DNA of 60,252 bases from the NCBI RefSeq assembly GCF_000497245.1, contig NZ_AWTC01000021.1, forward strand, positions 1-60,252. Direction: 5' to 3'. The notes beneath the pieces were generated by a model. It was not told where the DNA came from, made no database searches, and was given only the letters and a program-made list of their open reading frames with translations. A program made the translations under genes and the position numbers. Below are positions 8,031 through 17,641 of the stretch, piece by piece; positions within the stretch are counted from its first letter, which is position 1; each line of letters opens with the position of its first letter. This stretch comes from Sporolactobacillus laevolacticus DSM 442. GTDB taxonomy: Bacteria; Bacillota; Bacilli; Bacillales; Sporolactobacillaceae.

Positions 8031-8614
8031 AAAATAGTGCCAAATAGCTGTTTGTCTTTTTCGATGGTCAGACCGGCACGGGCGATATTTTCCATCGTAC
8101 GACGGTTGATGTTCGCACCCCACAGTCTGACGGTTAATGGATTCAGAAGATCCATCAGGATGCCAGCAACGGGATTCTCGCTTCGCATGTGTTCCAGCAT
8201 CAGGATTTTTCCATCCGATTTGCATACGCGGCGCAACTCATGCAATCCTTGAACCGGGTCGGGTACCGAACAGAAGACACAGGTGGACACAATGTAATCA
8301 AATGAATCATCAGGGAACGTCATCTGTTGCACATCCATCTCCAGCAGAGTCATGCGATCCTCGGTACGAAGCTGTTGTACCATGTTGCGAGCATACTGAA
8401 GCATGCGGGAACTGAAATCAACTCCGGTCACCCGAACATTTCTCGGATAAAAGGGTAGATTCGCACCTGTCCCAACGCCTACTTCAAGTACATGTCCACT
8501 AAGAGAGGACAAGAGTTCCTGTCGCCATTCGGGCTTGATCATTCGGTCCATCTGATTATAGATCCCAGAAATTCGGTTATAGCGTTTTTGAATGGTTTTA
8601 TTGAGATCGCGCAT
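8006..8614 (-). CDS. SAM-dependent class I methyltransferase
   Basis: 202 aa. Motif I VLEVGVGTGANLPFYP (about residues 43-58), an acidic residue after beta-2 (VTGVDFSS), motif post I FDYIVSTCVFC and motif III LRRVCKSDGKILMLEH, as in the UbiE/PmtA-like group. Substrate not recognisable. ATG 8614 follows GGAG by eight bases; a GTG three codons upstream overlaps that site. Stands alone on the minus strand. Confidence 0.85.
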   Translation of the reverse strand: MRDLNKTIQKRYNRISGIYNQMDRMIKPEWRQELLSSLSGHVLEVGVGTGANLPFYPRNVRVTGVDFSSRMLQYARNMVQQLRTEDRMTLLEMDVQQMTFPDDSFDYIVSTCVFCSVPDPVQGLHELRRVCKSDGKILMLEHMRSENPVAGILMDLLNPLTVRLWGANINRRTMENIARAGLTIEKDKQLFGTILRRLEVTP

Positions 8615-9001
8615 AGAAATCACTCCTTCTAGTAAAAGTGCTCATTTATTCAAAAGACTTGTAAATTATTCATTGATGATGCTCATCGTTCTACACATGT
8701 TTCATGTGCCCCCTAAATTTTAATAGAAGAAGAGTGATGTGTAAAATAATGCTAATGGTCTCTTAAATTTTGATGACATCTTTCTCTATGGGTCCGGATG
8801 CGATAGGTGTAACGTATCTTCCTTTTGTGTAAATCTAACTAATTCTCATTTTCTTCATAGTCCTCAATACCATTGCCGTTTCTTCTATTTGATCCATATA
8901 GCTGAGTCTGTTCGAAGAGGAGGACTAAAAGGATAGTTTTACAGGTTAAAAACGCAACATCATGTTGCAACGTTCATCAGGTGTTTATTGATTAACTGGG
9001 T
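8615..9001. other. Intergenic, mostly featureless
   Basis: Holds the upstream region of the methyltransferase gene and the 3' flank of the glycosyltransferase gene. Apart from the hairpin at 8946-8970 and the 13-mer GAGTCTGTTCGAA at 8904-8916 (also at 28507) I see no gene or clear promoter. Confidence 0.5.
8946..8970 (-). terminator. Candidate terminator of the glycosyltransferase gene
   Basis: Leftward GCAACATGATGTTGC hairpin followed by GTTTTTAA, 30 bases after the stop codon. Confidence 0.55.
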
Positions 9002-10153
9002 TCATCCATTAGCCTTGGATAGTTCTACATATTGGTGTGCAAGCACGTCGGCATACTTGTCGACTAATCGCGCAAAAATATTGTCCCAGCTTTGCGATAA
9101 GGCGTAGTGTCTAGCAGCAATACCCATTCTCTGACGTGCGTCTTGATCCTCGAGTAGAGAATGAATTGCATTGGCAAATTCATGAGGACATTTTGACGTA
9201 CAGAGCAAGCCATTTTTAGTATTGCTAATGATATTTTTGACGCCACCGGCATTGGCTCCGATGACCGGCGTTCCGCAGGCCATTGATTCCAGCACAACAT
9301 TGCCAAAGGTTTCAGTTGCGGAAGGAAACACCATCAGATCTGAAGCGGCGTAGACGTGCGCCAGTCGTTCCGGCTTTATGTATCCAGTAAAGGTGACATT
9401 CTTGTTGAATCGCGCTTTCATTTCCTTTGCAAGTGGGCCATCTCCGGCAATCAACCAATGTACATCGTTTGCTCCGTTTTCATTTACCATAGCGATGACA
9501 GATTGTAACGTTTCGATGTCTTTTTCCGGTGCCAAGCGTTCGGCATAAGTCAGGATATGTTTCGCTGTAATCGAATAGTTCTGGCGGATACCTGCATCAT
9601 TTCCTTTCGCATTGAACAGATTACAGTCAACGCCTCTGCTCCAGACATTTAGATGATGAAATTGTTTTTCCTTCAACTGTTTGAATGTTTCAAGTGAGGG
9701 AACAAAAGTCTTTTGGAGTGAATTGTGGAACCAACGCAAATAATTCCAAAGTACAGGTGAGAGAAATTCCATCTTGTAATAGCTTAAATATGCGTCGAAA
9801 TCTGTGTGATAAGAGCCGACCAGAGGAATATTAAGTTTTGTGGCATAATATTTTCCGAGCAAGCCCATCGTGAACGGTGTTGCCACATGGATAAGATCCG
9901 GCTGGAAATGCTCAAGCTTCTTTTTGACAAAATGGAGATTAGGCAAGGCGAGACGGCATTCCGGATAAACGGCGAGTGGAATGCTTTTCATTTTCTGTAC
10001 GTGGTTATTCTCATTATTGTCCTTAACATTTTGCGGGGCAAATAACGTATAGTCGATGCCTTTTCGATGGAGATAGTTTGTCAGACGTTCCAAGGTTTTT
10101 GCTACGCCATTCACCTGAGGAGTGTAGGTATCTGTAAAAATGGCGATTTTCAT
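9002..10153 (-). CDS. Family 4 glycosyltransferase
   Basis: 383 aa GT-B retaining glycosyltransferase. The N-terminus MKIAIFTDTYTPQVNG is typical of the mannosyl/sulfoquinovosyl/diglucosyl lipid transferases, and the C-terminal domain has LIAGDGP and the EX7E motif in SATETFGNVVLESMACG. The likely role is transfer of a sugar to a membrane lipid or polysaccharide; acceptor and donor are not decided. ATG 10153 lies seven bases after GGGAGG. Monocistronic. Confidence 0.88.
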   Translation of the reverse strand: MKIAIFTDTYTPQVNGVAKTLERLTNYLHRKGIDYTLFAPQNVKDNNENNHVQKMKSIPLAVYPECRLALPNLHFVKKKLEHFQPDLIHVATPFTMGLLGKYYATKLNIPLVGSYHTDFDAYLSYYKMEFLSPVLWNYLRWFHNSLQKTFVPSLETFKQLKEKQFHHLNVWSRGVDCNLFNAKGNDAGIRQNYSITAKHILTYAERLAPEKDIETLQSVIAMVNENGANDVHWLIAGDGPLAKEMKARFNKNVTFTGYIKPERLAHVYAASDLMVFPSATETFGNVVLESMACGTPVIGANAGGVKNIISNTKNGLLCTSKCPHEFANAIHSLLEDQDARQRMGIAARHYALSQSWDNIFARLVDKYADVLAHQYVELSKANG

Positions 10154-10462
10154 CGAGAAACCTCCCTTTTAATATGACCTCCTCAGATCGGGGAGTGTCA
10201 TAGATCCGGCATCCACGTACTTAAGACAACACAAAACAACATCTTTATTTTAATAAGCCAACGTTAAGTTTGTTATGGACTTTGTAAACCTGAATCAAAA
10301 GAAATGTAAAAGATCACTGACTCATTTGTGATAAATTCGCTGTTATAATTAATAGTGAAAAGAAAAATGCATACCAGGTGTGGCATTAATTCCATTTACG
10401 GAACGAGAGGAAAATCAACTGATCTAGATTCTCTTTAATGGGAAGATGAGGGAGGAAAATTC
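10154..10462. other. Divergent intergenic region
   Basis: Separates the leftward glycosyltransferase gene from the rightward acetyltransferase gene. It contains an extended -10 (10341-10349) reading right. I see no other structure. Confidence 0.5.
10341..10349 (+). promoter_or_regulatory. Extended -10 promoter element
   Basis: TGTTATAAT, a perfect TGnTATAAT, 114 bases upstream of the acetyltransferase start. No convincing -35 hexamer, which extended -10 promoters can do without. Confidence 0.5.
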
Positions 10463-11050
10463 ATGCTTGTCTACGAAAATAAAGACAAGGCAATAAAAGC
10501 CTATGCTTTGGATCTCGCACATTGGCAAGATTTTACCGATTTATTTGGCGAAAGAGGCGCTTGCGGTGGATGCTGGTGTATGAGCTGGAGGCTGAGAAAA
10601 GCGGAATTCGATGCACAGAAAGGCGAGCAGAACAAACAAGCTATGCTTCAGCTTGTGAAAAACGGCGAACCAATAGGTGTCCTGATGTACGTTGATGGTC
10701 AGTCGGTTGGCTGGTGTGCTGCAGCGCCAAGAGATAAATATGTCCGACTAGAACGGTCGCGTGTATTCAAGCGGATTGATGATCTACCTGTTTGGTCGAT
10801 CAGTTGTTTCTTTATTGACAAATCGTACCGTCGGCAAGGATTATCGTTGGCGTTGATTCAAGCTGCCGTGCAATTCTGCAAACTACAAGGTGCCTCAATG
10901 ATTGAAGCGTATCCGGAGGTACCTTACAATGCGAATGTTCCTGGAGCATTTTTATGGACGGGTATTCCGTCTGTCTTTGAAAAAGCGGGTTTTGTAGAAA
11001 CGGTCAGGCGTTCGAAATGGAAAAAGATGATGAGGTATCAAATTAAGTAA
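10463..11050 (+). CDS. GNAT family N-acetyltransferase with CGGCWC motif
   Basis: 195 aa. N-terminal ACGGCWCMSW cluster, then a GNAT core with VWSISCFFIDKSYRRQGLS (acetyl-CoA loop RRQGLS) and a C-terminal AFLWTGIPSVFEKAGF segment. This arrangement is widespread in Firmicutes and actinobacteria, but the substrate is unknown. GGGAGG lies seven bases upstream of ATG 10463. Confidence 0.85.
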   Translation: MLVYENKDKAIKAYALDLAHWQDFTDLFGERGACGGCWCMSWRLRKAEFDAQKGEQNKQAMLQLVKNGEPIGVLMYVDGQSVGWCAAAPRDKYVRLERSRVFKRIDDLPVWSISCFFIDKSYRRQGLSLALIQAAVQFCKLQGASMIEAYPEVPYNANVPGAFLWTGIPSVFEKAGFVETVRRSKWKKMMRYQIK

Positions 11051-11112
11051 GCGATAATACGAATAGTAACGGATTCTCTTTAGTTTTGCTGAAGATGGGG
11101 AGTGGGGAAGCT

Positions 11113-11449
11113 GTGTCCTTTGATCTCATTATCTTTTGTTTTCTGAGTCTTGTTTTTGCTTTTTTTTATTGTGAATAATCTATGTTCGTGGTTTACCAGG
11201 GTGCTGAAGTTTGAAATTCGTTGGCGGCTAGATAAACTTGCAGTGGCGTATTGTGAAAACAAACGAATCAGGAGACTGCTTTTATATGATGATCTGATTA
11301 CATTTTTCCTTTTTTGTGTGTTTTATATATTAGAGGCGACTGGTGTATCTAGCAACATTTGGATCGTTTTTCTTTTAATAATTATGCTGCAGTTTGCGAA
11401 ACAAATCGTTTTGCTCAAGATCTTAGAATCTTTGAAAGCTGGTGAGTGA
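11113..11449 (+). pseudogene. Small membrane protein broken in a T8 tract
   Basis: GTG 11113, preceded by GGGGAGTGGGGAA, opens MSFDLIIFCFLSLVFAFF and then stops within 20 codons. Skipping one T of the T8 run 11160-11167 joins it to the reading frame that continues IVNNLCSWFTRVLKF to 11449. The downstream frame alone has only a TTG start without a ribosome binding site. The joined product is about 111 aa with two or three hydrophobic segments. I do not recognise the family. It overlaps the next gene by eight bases, so the pair is likely coexpressed. Either a sequencing slip, a mutation or a slippage switch. Confidence 0.6.
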
Positions 11450-11747
11450 GTTGATTAGAGGATCGCTAGAATTGCTACGTGTGGTTCTAATTGTTTTTAT
11501 TCTGAACGCGGTGCTTACATATGTAATTTCTGTCGTATACCATTTGCTTGGAATACCCATTAGTCTTATTGGTTCTACTCTTGTTTTTGTTGCGACACTG
11601 ATTGTGGCCTTTATGCTATACCGGAATAAATTCCAGTTTCATGGCTTTTATCGCGGAAAAAGTTTAGTGAAATTATCGGAGAAGACGACTCGAGTGTTAA
11701 TCATCATTGTGGCTGCACTACTGATTGTCGCTCCGTTTCTAAAATAA
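11442..11747 (+). CDS. Small membrane protein of unknown function
   Basis: 101 aa, three predicted membrane segments (about residues 10-30, 38-58 and 83-99) separated by a basic loop YRNKFQFHGFYRGKSLVK. Start GTG 11442 inside the overlap GTGAGTGA with the preceding gene; TTG 11451 is an alternative. No family recognised. Translationally coupled with the frameshifted gene before it. Confidence 0.6.
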   Translation: MSELIRGSLELLRVVLIVFILNAVLTYVISVVYHLLGIPISLIGSTLVFVATLIVAFMLYRNKFQFHGFYRGKSLVKLSEKTTRVLIIIVAALLIVAPFLK

Positions 11748-11809
11748 TATATAATATTTATAGACGATTAAGAAACACAACATATTCACAAAGATAGGGG
11801 ATTCCTCAC

Positions 11810-13390
11810 TTGAATACAAAATTGACAGTCCGAGAGATTTTGGAACGCCCTTATTTTCACAATTCAAAAGTGTATGCAAGTGAGCGAGCATTGGAACGTA
11901 CAATTAAATGGACACATGTTCTTGAGGTTGATGACGTCGGTGATTTGCTTAATGGAAATGAACTCATTCTAACGACAGGTTTAACATGGAACGGATCCGA
12001 GCAAAAATGCTTGAAATTTTTGCAACAAATCATGGATAGCAATGCAGCGGGACTGGTTATTGATATGGGAAGGGTAGTTGACGAAATACCCGAGCGGATG
12101 ATTCGTCTCGCTCAATCAGAAGATTTTCCGCTGATCTTGATCTACTCTGATATTCGCTACATAGATGTAACTCACGATATTCATGCGTTTGTGATTAATC
12201 GACAGAAGAAAATGATGGAGGATTTGGAACACTTTTCGGTCCAGCTCAATGAATTGCTGTTAATGGGAGAGGGAATAAAGGCACTGCTCACTCTTTTTTT
12301 CACGTTTACAGGACATGCAATCGCGTATGTACCTGTAAAAGGGCGCACACTCTGCATTCCTCACTCGGGTTACTTCCAAAAGTGGTCGGAAAGTCTGCAT
12401 GTTACAAACAGTTCATCGAATAGAAGCTCTGTTTTTCCAGTTATGGTCATGAATCAGCTGTTTGGCTATTTAATGGTTCACGCGTACGATGATGAGGATC
12501 ATTTTATTGTGCTCGCCTTAGACCGATGCGCCACCGCTGTCGCTCAAGAGATCATGCGCTCGATGTATTGGGAAGAAAGGCAGCTAAACAGGGAGAACCA
12601 ATGGATCTCCCGATGGCTAGACGGACAGCTTGATGAAAATACCATCAAAGAAAAGCTATGGCGTATAAAACCTAACATGACCTTTACATGGTGTGGTGTA
12701 GCAGCCTTTGAACAGGTCAACAATAAAGCAGATGCTGGTACGGTTCAGATTCACAAAAATATTGTGTTGCGCACAGTTTTCGGTAATGAATCCTTTTTTG
12801 TCCTGCCGATCTACCGCGATCATCAGCTCATCTGTATTTTGCTTGATTTAATCGGGTCACGTGATGAGAAGGAGATCGAAAAAGCCGTTATCAGGGCAAT
12901 GGAGCAGCTTGCCCATTACATAAGCAACGAGATGTTTTTTATATGGGGTGTTTCTGGTTCTGTTCAACCGCTTGATGAACTAGGATCGTGTGTCTCAGAA
13001 GCAGTGGAAGTGATTGATATTCAAAGACATATTGGAAGGATGGCAACTCCTTTTTTTCGTTTGCTTCATATTTATCATATCATTCATGAAATGGATAAGA
13101 ACGGTAGCCTTGAGCCCTTTATCAGGCAACAGATTGGCGGGCTACTTGACTCGGGAGACGGGAAGAGGAGTGAGCTTCTTTTTACACTCAAAATTTATCT
13201 TGAATGTGCCGGGAGTAAAAAAGAAGCGGCGCAAAAGCTGTACATATCCAGGCAATCCTTATACAAACGGCTTGAGAAAATCAATGAGCGGCTTGGTGGG
13301 CACTTCGAAGATTCACCGAAGCGGCTGGCGATTGAACTGGCTTTGGCAGGTCATGCTTATTTGCTGAATGATCGCGTCACCGAGGATTAA
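11810..13390 (+). CDS. PucR-type transcriptional regulator
   Basis: 526 aa. The N-terminal purine-catabolism regulator domain begins LTVREILERPYF and contains LLNGNELILTTGLTW; the C-terminal HTH is LKIYLECAGSKKEAAQKLYISRQSLYKRLEKI. PucR proteins control use of purines, pyrimidines or other nitrogen sources. TTG 11810 follows AGGGG by nine bases. It converges on codA and codB, sharing a terminator, and is their most likely regulator; this is inference from position. Confidence 0.85.
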   Translation: MNTKLTVREILERPYFHNSKVYASERALERTIKWTHVLEVDDVGDLLNGNELILTTGLTWNGSEQKCLKFLQQIMDSNAAGLVIDMGRVVDEIPERMIRLAQSEDFPLILIYSDIRYIDVTHDIHAFVINRQKKMMEDLEHFSVQLNELLLMGEGIKALLTLFFTFTGHAIAYVPVKGRTLCIPHSGYFQKWSESLHVTNSSSNRSSVFPVMVMNQLFGYLMVHAYDDEDHFIVLALDRCATAVAQEIMRSMYWEERQLNRENQWISRWLDGQLDENTIKEKLWRIKPNMTFTWCGVAAFEQVNNKADAGTVQIHKNIVLRTVFGNESFFVLPIYRDHQLICILLDLIGSRDEKEIEKAVIRAMEQLAHYISNEMFFIWGVSGSVQPLDELGSCVSEAVEVIDIQRHIGRMATPFFRLLHIYHIIHEMDKNGSLEPFIRQQIGGLLDSGDGKRSELLFTLKIYLECAGSKKEAAQKLYISRQSLYKRLEKINERLGGHFEDSPKRLAIELALAGHAYLLNDRVTED

Positions 13391-13426
13391 CTGAGCAGAT
13401 CAGTTTTCGTGATTGGAAAATTAATG

Positions 13427-13460
13427 AAAAAAGAACCGCCGAAGTTCGGCGGTTCTTTTT
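13427..13460. terminator. Bidirectional terminator between pucR-like gene and codA
   Basis: AAAGAACCGCCGAA pairs with TTCGGCGGTTCTTT, with A and T tracts outside both arms. It serves both convergent units. Confidence 0.9.
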
Positions 13461-13470
13461 ATCTCGATGG

Positions 13471-14742
13471 TCATTTAAAGTTGATGGCAATCTTTTCTTG
13501 ATTCAGATATAGGTTTGTCATGCTTGGAACGGTTTCGGAGAGTATTTTTCCTTTGTGAATCGAATAGCGAATTGATGCTATCTTGCGAATCACATCATAA
13601 CTGCTCTGTTCTGGCATGATCAGGAAGTTTGCCGGTTTTCCTTCCTCAATTCCATACTGATCAGATACGTACAATGCTTTTGCACTATTTGTTGTAATCA
13701 GATCCAGACCTTTAGAGATCTGATCGTAGCCCATGAGTTGGCAGACATGCAGGCCCATAAACAGAACATGTAGCATATTCCCTGTACCGAGCGGATACCA
13801 TGGATCAAATATATCATCATGCCCGAAGCAAACATTGATTCCGGACTCGAGCAATTCTTTGACTCTTGTTACACCGCGACGCTTCGGATAGGTGTCAAAC
13901 CGACCTTGCAAATGTGTGTTCACAAGTGGGTTTGAGACAAAGTTAATCCCGGACATTTTAAGAACTCGGAACAGTTTCGCAGCGTAAGCACCGTTATAAG
14001 AGTGCATAGCCGTTGTGTGGCTTGCCGTTACGCGTTCGCCCATGTTTCGTTTATAAGCTTCCGCAGCAATCACTTCAATAAATCGGGATTGTTCATCATC
14101 AATTTCATCACAATGCACATCAATCAGTCGGTCATATTTTTCGGCCAGATCAAAAATGAATTTCATAGAAGCAACGCCGTCTTCACGAGTTAATTCATAA
14201 TGCGGAATACCGCCTATTGCATCAGCACCTAGAAGGACCGCTTCTTTGATCAGTTCTTTCCCTTTTGGAAAGCCAAGGATGCTCTCCTGCGGAAAGGCAA
14301 CAATCTGAAGATCCATCCATTCCGATACATCTTCTTTCAGTTCGAGTAATGCATTCAAAGCCGTCAGTTCCGGATCATCCACGTCTACGTGCGTGCGAAC
14401 ATATTGAATGCCTTGGGCTGCTTGCCACATCAGCGCCTTCTTAGCACGTGAAAGCACATCTTTTCGTGTCAGTTGTTCCTTCCTCAATGCCCATGTCTCA
14501 ATTCCTTCAAACAGCGTTCCGCTAATATTCCACTTCGGCTCTCCGGCGGTCAGCACCGTATCCAAATGAACATGAGGTTCGATAAAAGGTGGAATCACTA
14601 ATCCGCCTTCCGCATCAAGACTTCCAGCAGGGCTTTCAGAAACCTGCTGATCCATCTTTTCGATCTTCTTTATAAGACCATTAGCAACCTGAATGTGCCA
14701 CAGCCCCTCATGATTCAGTAATCTTGCATTACGTACGAACAT
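13471..14742 (-). CDS. codA: Cytosine deaminase
   Basis: Hydrolytic deamination of cytosine to uracil and ammonia (423 aa, amidohydrolase superfamily). Metal ligands are visible: HxH in EPHVHLD, histidine in DVHCDEIDD, histidine in TASHTTAMH and aspartate in [10 protein letters not shown], the last being typical of CodA. Start at ATG 14742 with GGTGG seven bases upstream; TTG two codons earlier is too close. It follows codB after 19 bases, so the pair forms a cytosine uptake and use operon. Confidence 0.92.
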   Translation of the reverse strand: MFVRNARLLNHEGLWHIQVANGLIKKIEKMDQQVSESPAGSLDAEGGLVIPPFIEPHVHLDTVLTAGEPKWNISGTLFEGIETWALRKEQLTRKDVLSRAKKALMWQAAQGIQYVRTHVDVDDPELTALNALLELKEDVSEWMDLQIVAFPQESILGFPKGKELIKEAVLLGADAIGGIPHYELTREDGVASMKFIFDLAEKYDRLIDVHCDEIDDEQSRFIEVIAAEAYKRNMGERVTASHTTAMHSYNGAYAAKLFRVLKMSGINFVSNPLVNTHLQGRFDTYPKRRGVTRVKELLESGINVCFGHDDIFDPWYPLGTGNMLHVLFMGLHVCQLMGYDQISKGLDLITTNSAKALYVSDQYGIEEGKPANFLIMPEQSSYDVIRKIASIRYSIHKGKILSETVPSMTNLYLNQEKIAINFK

Positions 14743-14761
14743 AGACAAACCACCTAACCGA

Positions 14762-16171
14762 TTATTTGCGAATTTTTACGAGAATCCAGTAGACAAGACC
14801 CGAAAGGATCAGAACTGGGTATGTCGCACCGATACTCGCTTTAAAGAATTCCATCGTGTGAAGCAAAAGAAATGCCGCAACACCAAATGCCCAAGAAACA
14901 ATCGCCGGCCAATGAAAACCGCCGGTAAACCAATATTTGCCGTTCACCTCTTCAAAGGCAGGTACATCATAATCTCTTTTCTTAATGAAGAAAAAGTCGG
15001 TGATCATGATACCGATAAGCGGTCCGAGCACCATTCCGATATAATCAAGGAAAGCGATAAATGAATCGAGGAAGCTTCCGAATAAGAGTGGCACGAAAGT
15101 GAGCAAAACGGCGAACACGGTAACTGTCCAAAGGGCAGGCATCGCCTTGATTTTCTTTGTAAGATTGGTCAGGGAGATTCCCGCTGCCATCAGATTGATC
15201 GCATTTGCGGTAGTGCTGGTCAGAACGATGACAACAAGTGCCAGCCAACCGAGTCCAAGCTTGCTTGCGATTGTGCTCGGATCTGAGTTATTTGGATCAT
15301 AAGTTCCGGTTGTGATCGCCGCAGCAATCGTTGCGATAATACCGACAAAGGCAAACCAGAATAAGCCAACGTTCGCCCCAATCATTGGTGCAACCGTTGC
15401 GCTCGATTTATTCTTAGTATATCGTGTGAATTCGGCGATCGCAGGGATCCAAGCCAAGCTGAAAGCAGCCATTGTGTCCATGGCGGTTCCAAATGGAAGA
15501 GACAATGAAGCTGATGGATGCCAGTGAATAATCTGGCTGAATGAGACGTTTTGCAGAACGACGATTGTTTCCCAAATTCCTAGAATCCCGACAAGAATCA
15601 TTCCTATGCGCTCAATTAGTTTGACGGAACGATGGCCGAGCGAAATTGATGCAAGGTGTAAGATACTCATGATTAAAATGCCGACAATCATTGATTTCGC
15701 GCTTCCTTTTTCACCAAAAGCGGCCCATCCAACGCTGTCCTTGAGCAAAAAGCTGATCGATATGGCGGCAATGAACGTATTCACGGCTGTCCAACCAATA
15801 AATGAGGTTAGGTTGACTAAGGTAGGTAGAGAACTACCACGTACACCAAACGAAGGACGTGTCAAAGCCATGGTTGATGTTCCTGCTTTATAGCCCATAT
15901 ACCCAACCATTGCCATAATCAGATAAGCAATCGGATTGGCAATCAGTGTGACGGCGATCGCGCCTCCAAATGCGCAGCCTGCAACCACACCACCCATATA
16001 CCAAGTACCATTGTTTGCGTTCGCACCGATCCACGTCGCAAGCATATCCATAAAGGACATATTTCGCGCCTGGGAATGCGGTACTTTCTCTGTAGCGCCG
16101 TATTCCTTCGCAAGATCAGTTTCTGGTTCAGTTGTCGTGATTGTTTTCTCCCGTGACAGATTATATGACAC
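14762..16171 (-). CDS. codB: Cytosine permease (NCS1 family)
   Basis: About 469 aa with twelve hydrophobic segments. Hallmarks of CodB-like NCS1 carriers are [19 protein letters not shown] near the N-terminus, [11 protein letters not shown], and [12 protein letters not shown] near the C-terminus. Proton- or sodium-coupled import of cytosine is the known role. GGAGGG lies directly against ATG 16177; GTG 16171 has the better six-base spacing, so I use it, but both are possible. First gene of codBA. Confidence 0.9.
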   Translation of the reverse strand: MSYNLSREKTITTTEPETDLAKEYGATEKVPHSQARNMSFMDMLATWIGANANNGTWYMGGVVAGCAFGGAIAVTLIANPIAYLIMAMVGYMGYKAGTSTMALTRPSFGVRGSSLPTLVNLTSFIGWTAVNTFIAAISISFLLKDSVGWAAFGEKGSAKSMIVGILIMSILHLASISLGHRSVKLIERIGMILVGILGIWETIVVLQNVSFSQIIHWHPSASLSLPFGTAMDTMAAFSLAWIPAIAEFTRYTKNKSSATVAPMIGANVGLFWFAFVGIIATIAAAITTGTYDPNNSDPSTIASKLGLGWLALVVIVLTSTTANAINLMAAGISLTNLTKKIKAMPALWTVTVFAVLLTFVPLLFGSFLDSFIAFLDYIGMVLGPLIGIMITDFFFIKKRDYDVPAFEEVNGKYWFTGGFHWPAIVSWAFGVAAFLLLHTMEFFKASIGATYPVLILSGLVYWILVKIRK

Positions 16172-16204
16172 AACCATCCCTCCAAAAATAAAATGTAATA
16201 TAAG

Positions 16205-16233
16205 ATAACATAATATGTTTTAATATATCTCAA
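16205..16233 (-). promoter_or_regulatory. Promoter of codBA
   Basis: Leftward -35 TTGAGA (16233-16228), 17-base spacer, -10 TGTTAT (16210-16205), about 35 bases upstream of codB. Confidence 0.45.
16207..16219. promoter_or_regulatory. Palindrome over the codB -10, candidate operator
   Basis: AACATA-A-TATGTT, a perfect 6+1+6 inverted repeat placed between -35 and -10 of the codB promoter. It may be a repressor site. Confidence 0.4.
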
Positions 16234-16283
16234 TTAGTTGGGAATGGGAAAGAGACAGGGTGGCTGATTACAGAACATTTTGA

Positions 16284-16298
16284 TTGACACTATGTCAA
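16284..16298. promoter_or_regulatory. Palindrome TTGACA-CTA-TGTCAA
   Basis: Perfect 6+3+6 inverted repeat in the divergent region. Each arm also looks like a -35 hexamer but neither direction has a good -10 at 16-18 bases. Its half sites resemble the operator candidate at 4597-4613. Confidence 0.4.
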
Positions 16299-16396
16299 CT
16301 CTTATCATACCGTTCGCAGATGTACCTATGGAAAACTAAGAGAGTGAAAGAAGATAAGATGCGGAAAAAATTTTTTCCTATCATCCCAATATCGTG

Positions 16397-16402
16397 TATA
16401 AT
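16397..16402 (+). promoter_or_regulatory. -10 TATAAT for the YeiH-like gene
   Basis: TATAAT preceded directly by TG, 140 bases upstream of the start; the -35 region is weak. Confidence 0.35.
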
Positions 16403-16542
16403 CAACCAATGAACAGAATCCGCTTAATGTAAACGTAACGATAATTATGTAAACTTAGTGATTCTCTATGAAAATAGTCTATTTAGTAGTCATGACTTAC
16501 TAAGATTTATTTTGCTTTAGGCAACATGAGGAGGAAGATTTT

Positions 16543-17526
16543 TTGAATTCAGTAACAACAAAGATTCCAGGGATCGCACTTGCCGCAGTACTCGCTTTTC
16601 CGGCATGGCTAATTGGTCTCTATCTGCCGATCATCGGTAGCCCGGTGCTTGGTATTTTATTTGGCATTATTCTTTCTTTTTGGACAAGACCTGCGTCACT
16701 TCAAGCGGGAATTACCTTTACAGGAAAGAAAGTCTTACAGTATTCCATAATCTTAATGGGTTTTGGACTTAATTTGTTCAACATTATCCGTGCGGGCGGA
16801 CAGACGCTGCTGCTGATGGTTTTTACACTCACAGCAGCATTTCTTACGGCTTATATTACTGGCAAATTGCTTAGAACCGAAAGCCGGACGACGACGTTAA
16901 TTGGTGTCGGGACTGCGATTTGTGGAGGATCAGCGATTGCTGCAGCAGTACCGGTTATTCAAGCTAAGGATGAAGAAGTTGCACATTCGATTTCAACGAT
17001 TTTTCTATTTAACGTCATTGCTGCATTTCTATTCCCATTTCTCGGCCACCTTTTTGATATGAGTAATGACCAGTTTGGGCTTTGGGCAGGTACCGCGATT
17101 AACGATACGTCTTCTGTGGTTGCAGCAGGCTACACATTCAGCCATGATGCCGGAAACCTTGCTGTTATTGTTAAACTGACACGTACGCTGATGATTGTTC
17201 CGGTCACGATCGCTCTAGCTTTAATCTTTTCGAGAAAAGATAAAGAAGGTAAAGGAAGCTATCGCTTTTCGAAAATTTTTCCTTGGTTCGTACTCTGGTT
17301 TGCGGCAGCTTCTGTTATCAGCACCTTTATTTCTGTACCACAAGCATTGCTTGGGTTTCTTGTTAATGTTGGCAAATATATGATCGTGATGGCTATGGTT
17401 TGCATTGGCTTGAATACGAATCTTGTCAAACTCTTGAAAAATGGTATTCGTCCAATTTTGCTTGGCCTGATCTGCTGGTTTGTTTTGGCAATCGTCTCGA
17501 TCTTTGTCCAATATTGGATACTCTGA
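16543..17526 (+). CDS. YeiH/UPF0324 family membrane protein, putative sulfate exporter
   Basis: 327 aa with about ten hydrophobic segments. Family marks: PVLGILFGII early, LIGVGTAICGGSAIAAAVPVI in the middle, GTAINDTSSVVAAGYT and GLNTNLVKLLKNGIRP near the end. The family is annotated as a putative sulfate exporter; the real substrate is poorly established. TTG 16543 lies eight bases after GAGGAGG. Confidence 0.85.
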   Translation: MNSVTTKIPGIALAAVLAFPAWLIGLYLPIIGSPVLGILFGIILSFWTRPASLQAGITFTGKKVLQYSIILMGFGLNLFNIIRAGGQTLLLMVFTLTAAFLTAYITGKLLRTESRTTTLIGVGTAICGGSAIAAAVPVIQAKDEEVAHSISTIFLFNVIAAFLFPFLGHLFDMSNDQFGLWAGTAINDTSSVVAAGYTFSHDAGNLAVIVKLTRTLMIVPVTIALALIFSRKDKEGKGSYRFSKIFPWFVLWFAAASVISTFISVPQALLGFLVNVGKYMIVMAMVCIGLNTNLVKLLKNGIRPILLGLICWFVLAIVSIFVQYWIL

Positions 17527-17641
17527 GCTGATCTCGTCGATTAATCTTTTCGGCAAGACTCCAATTGCAGGTAGGAATTCACAACTTGAATGTTTAATTG
17601 TATAAGTAGCTTATACACATAAAGAATCAGGGAGTGAAAAA

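Larger units (their letters stand above)
16172..16542. other. Divergent regulatory region codB / yeiH-like gene
   Basis: Contains a leftward promoter at 16205-16233, a palindrome at 16207-16219, a second palindrome at 16284-16298, and a rightward TATAAT at 16397-16402. No gene is visible. Confidence 0.55.
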
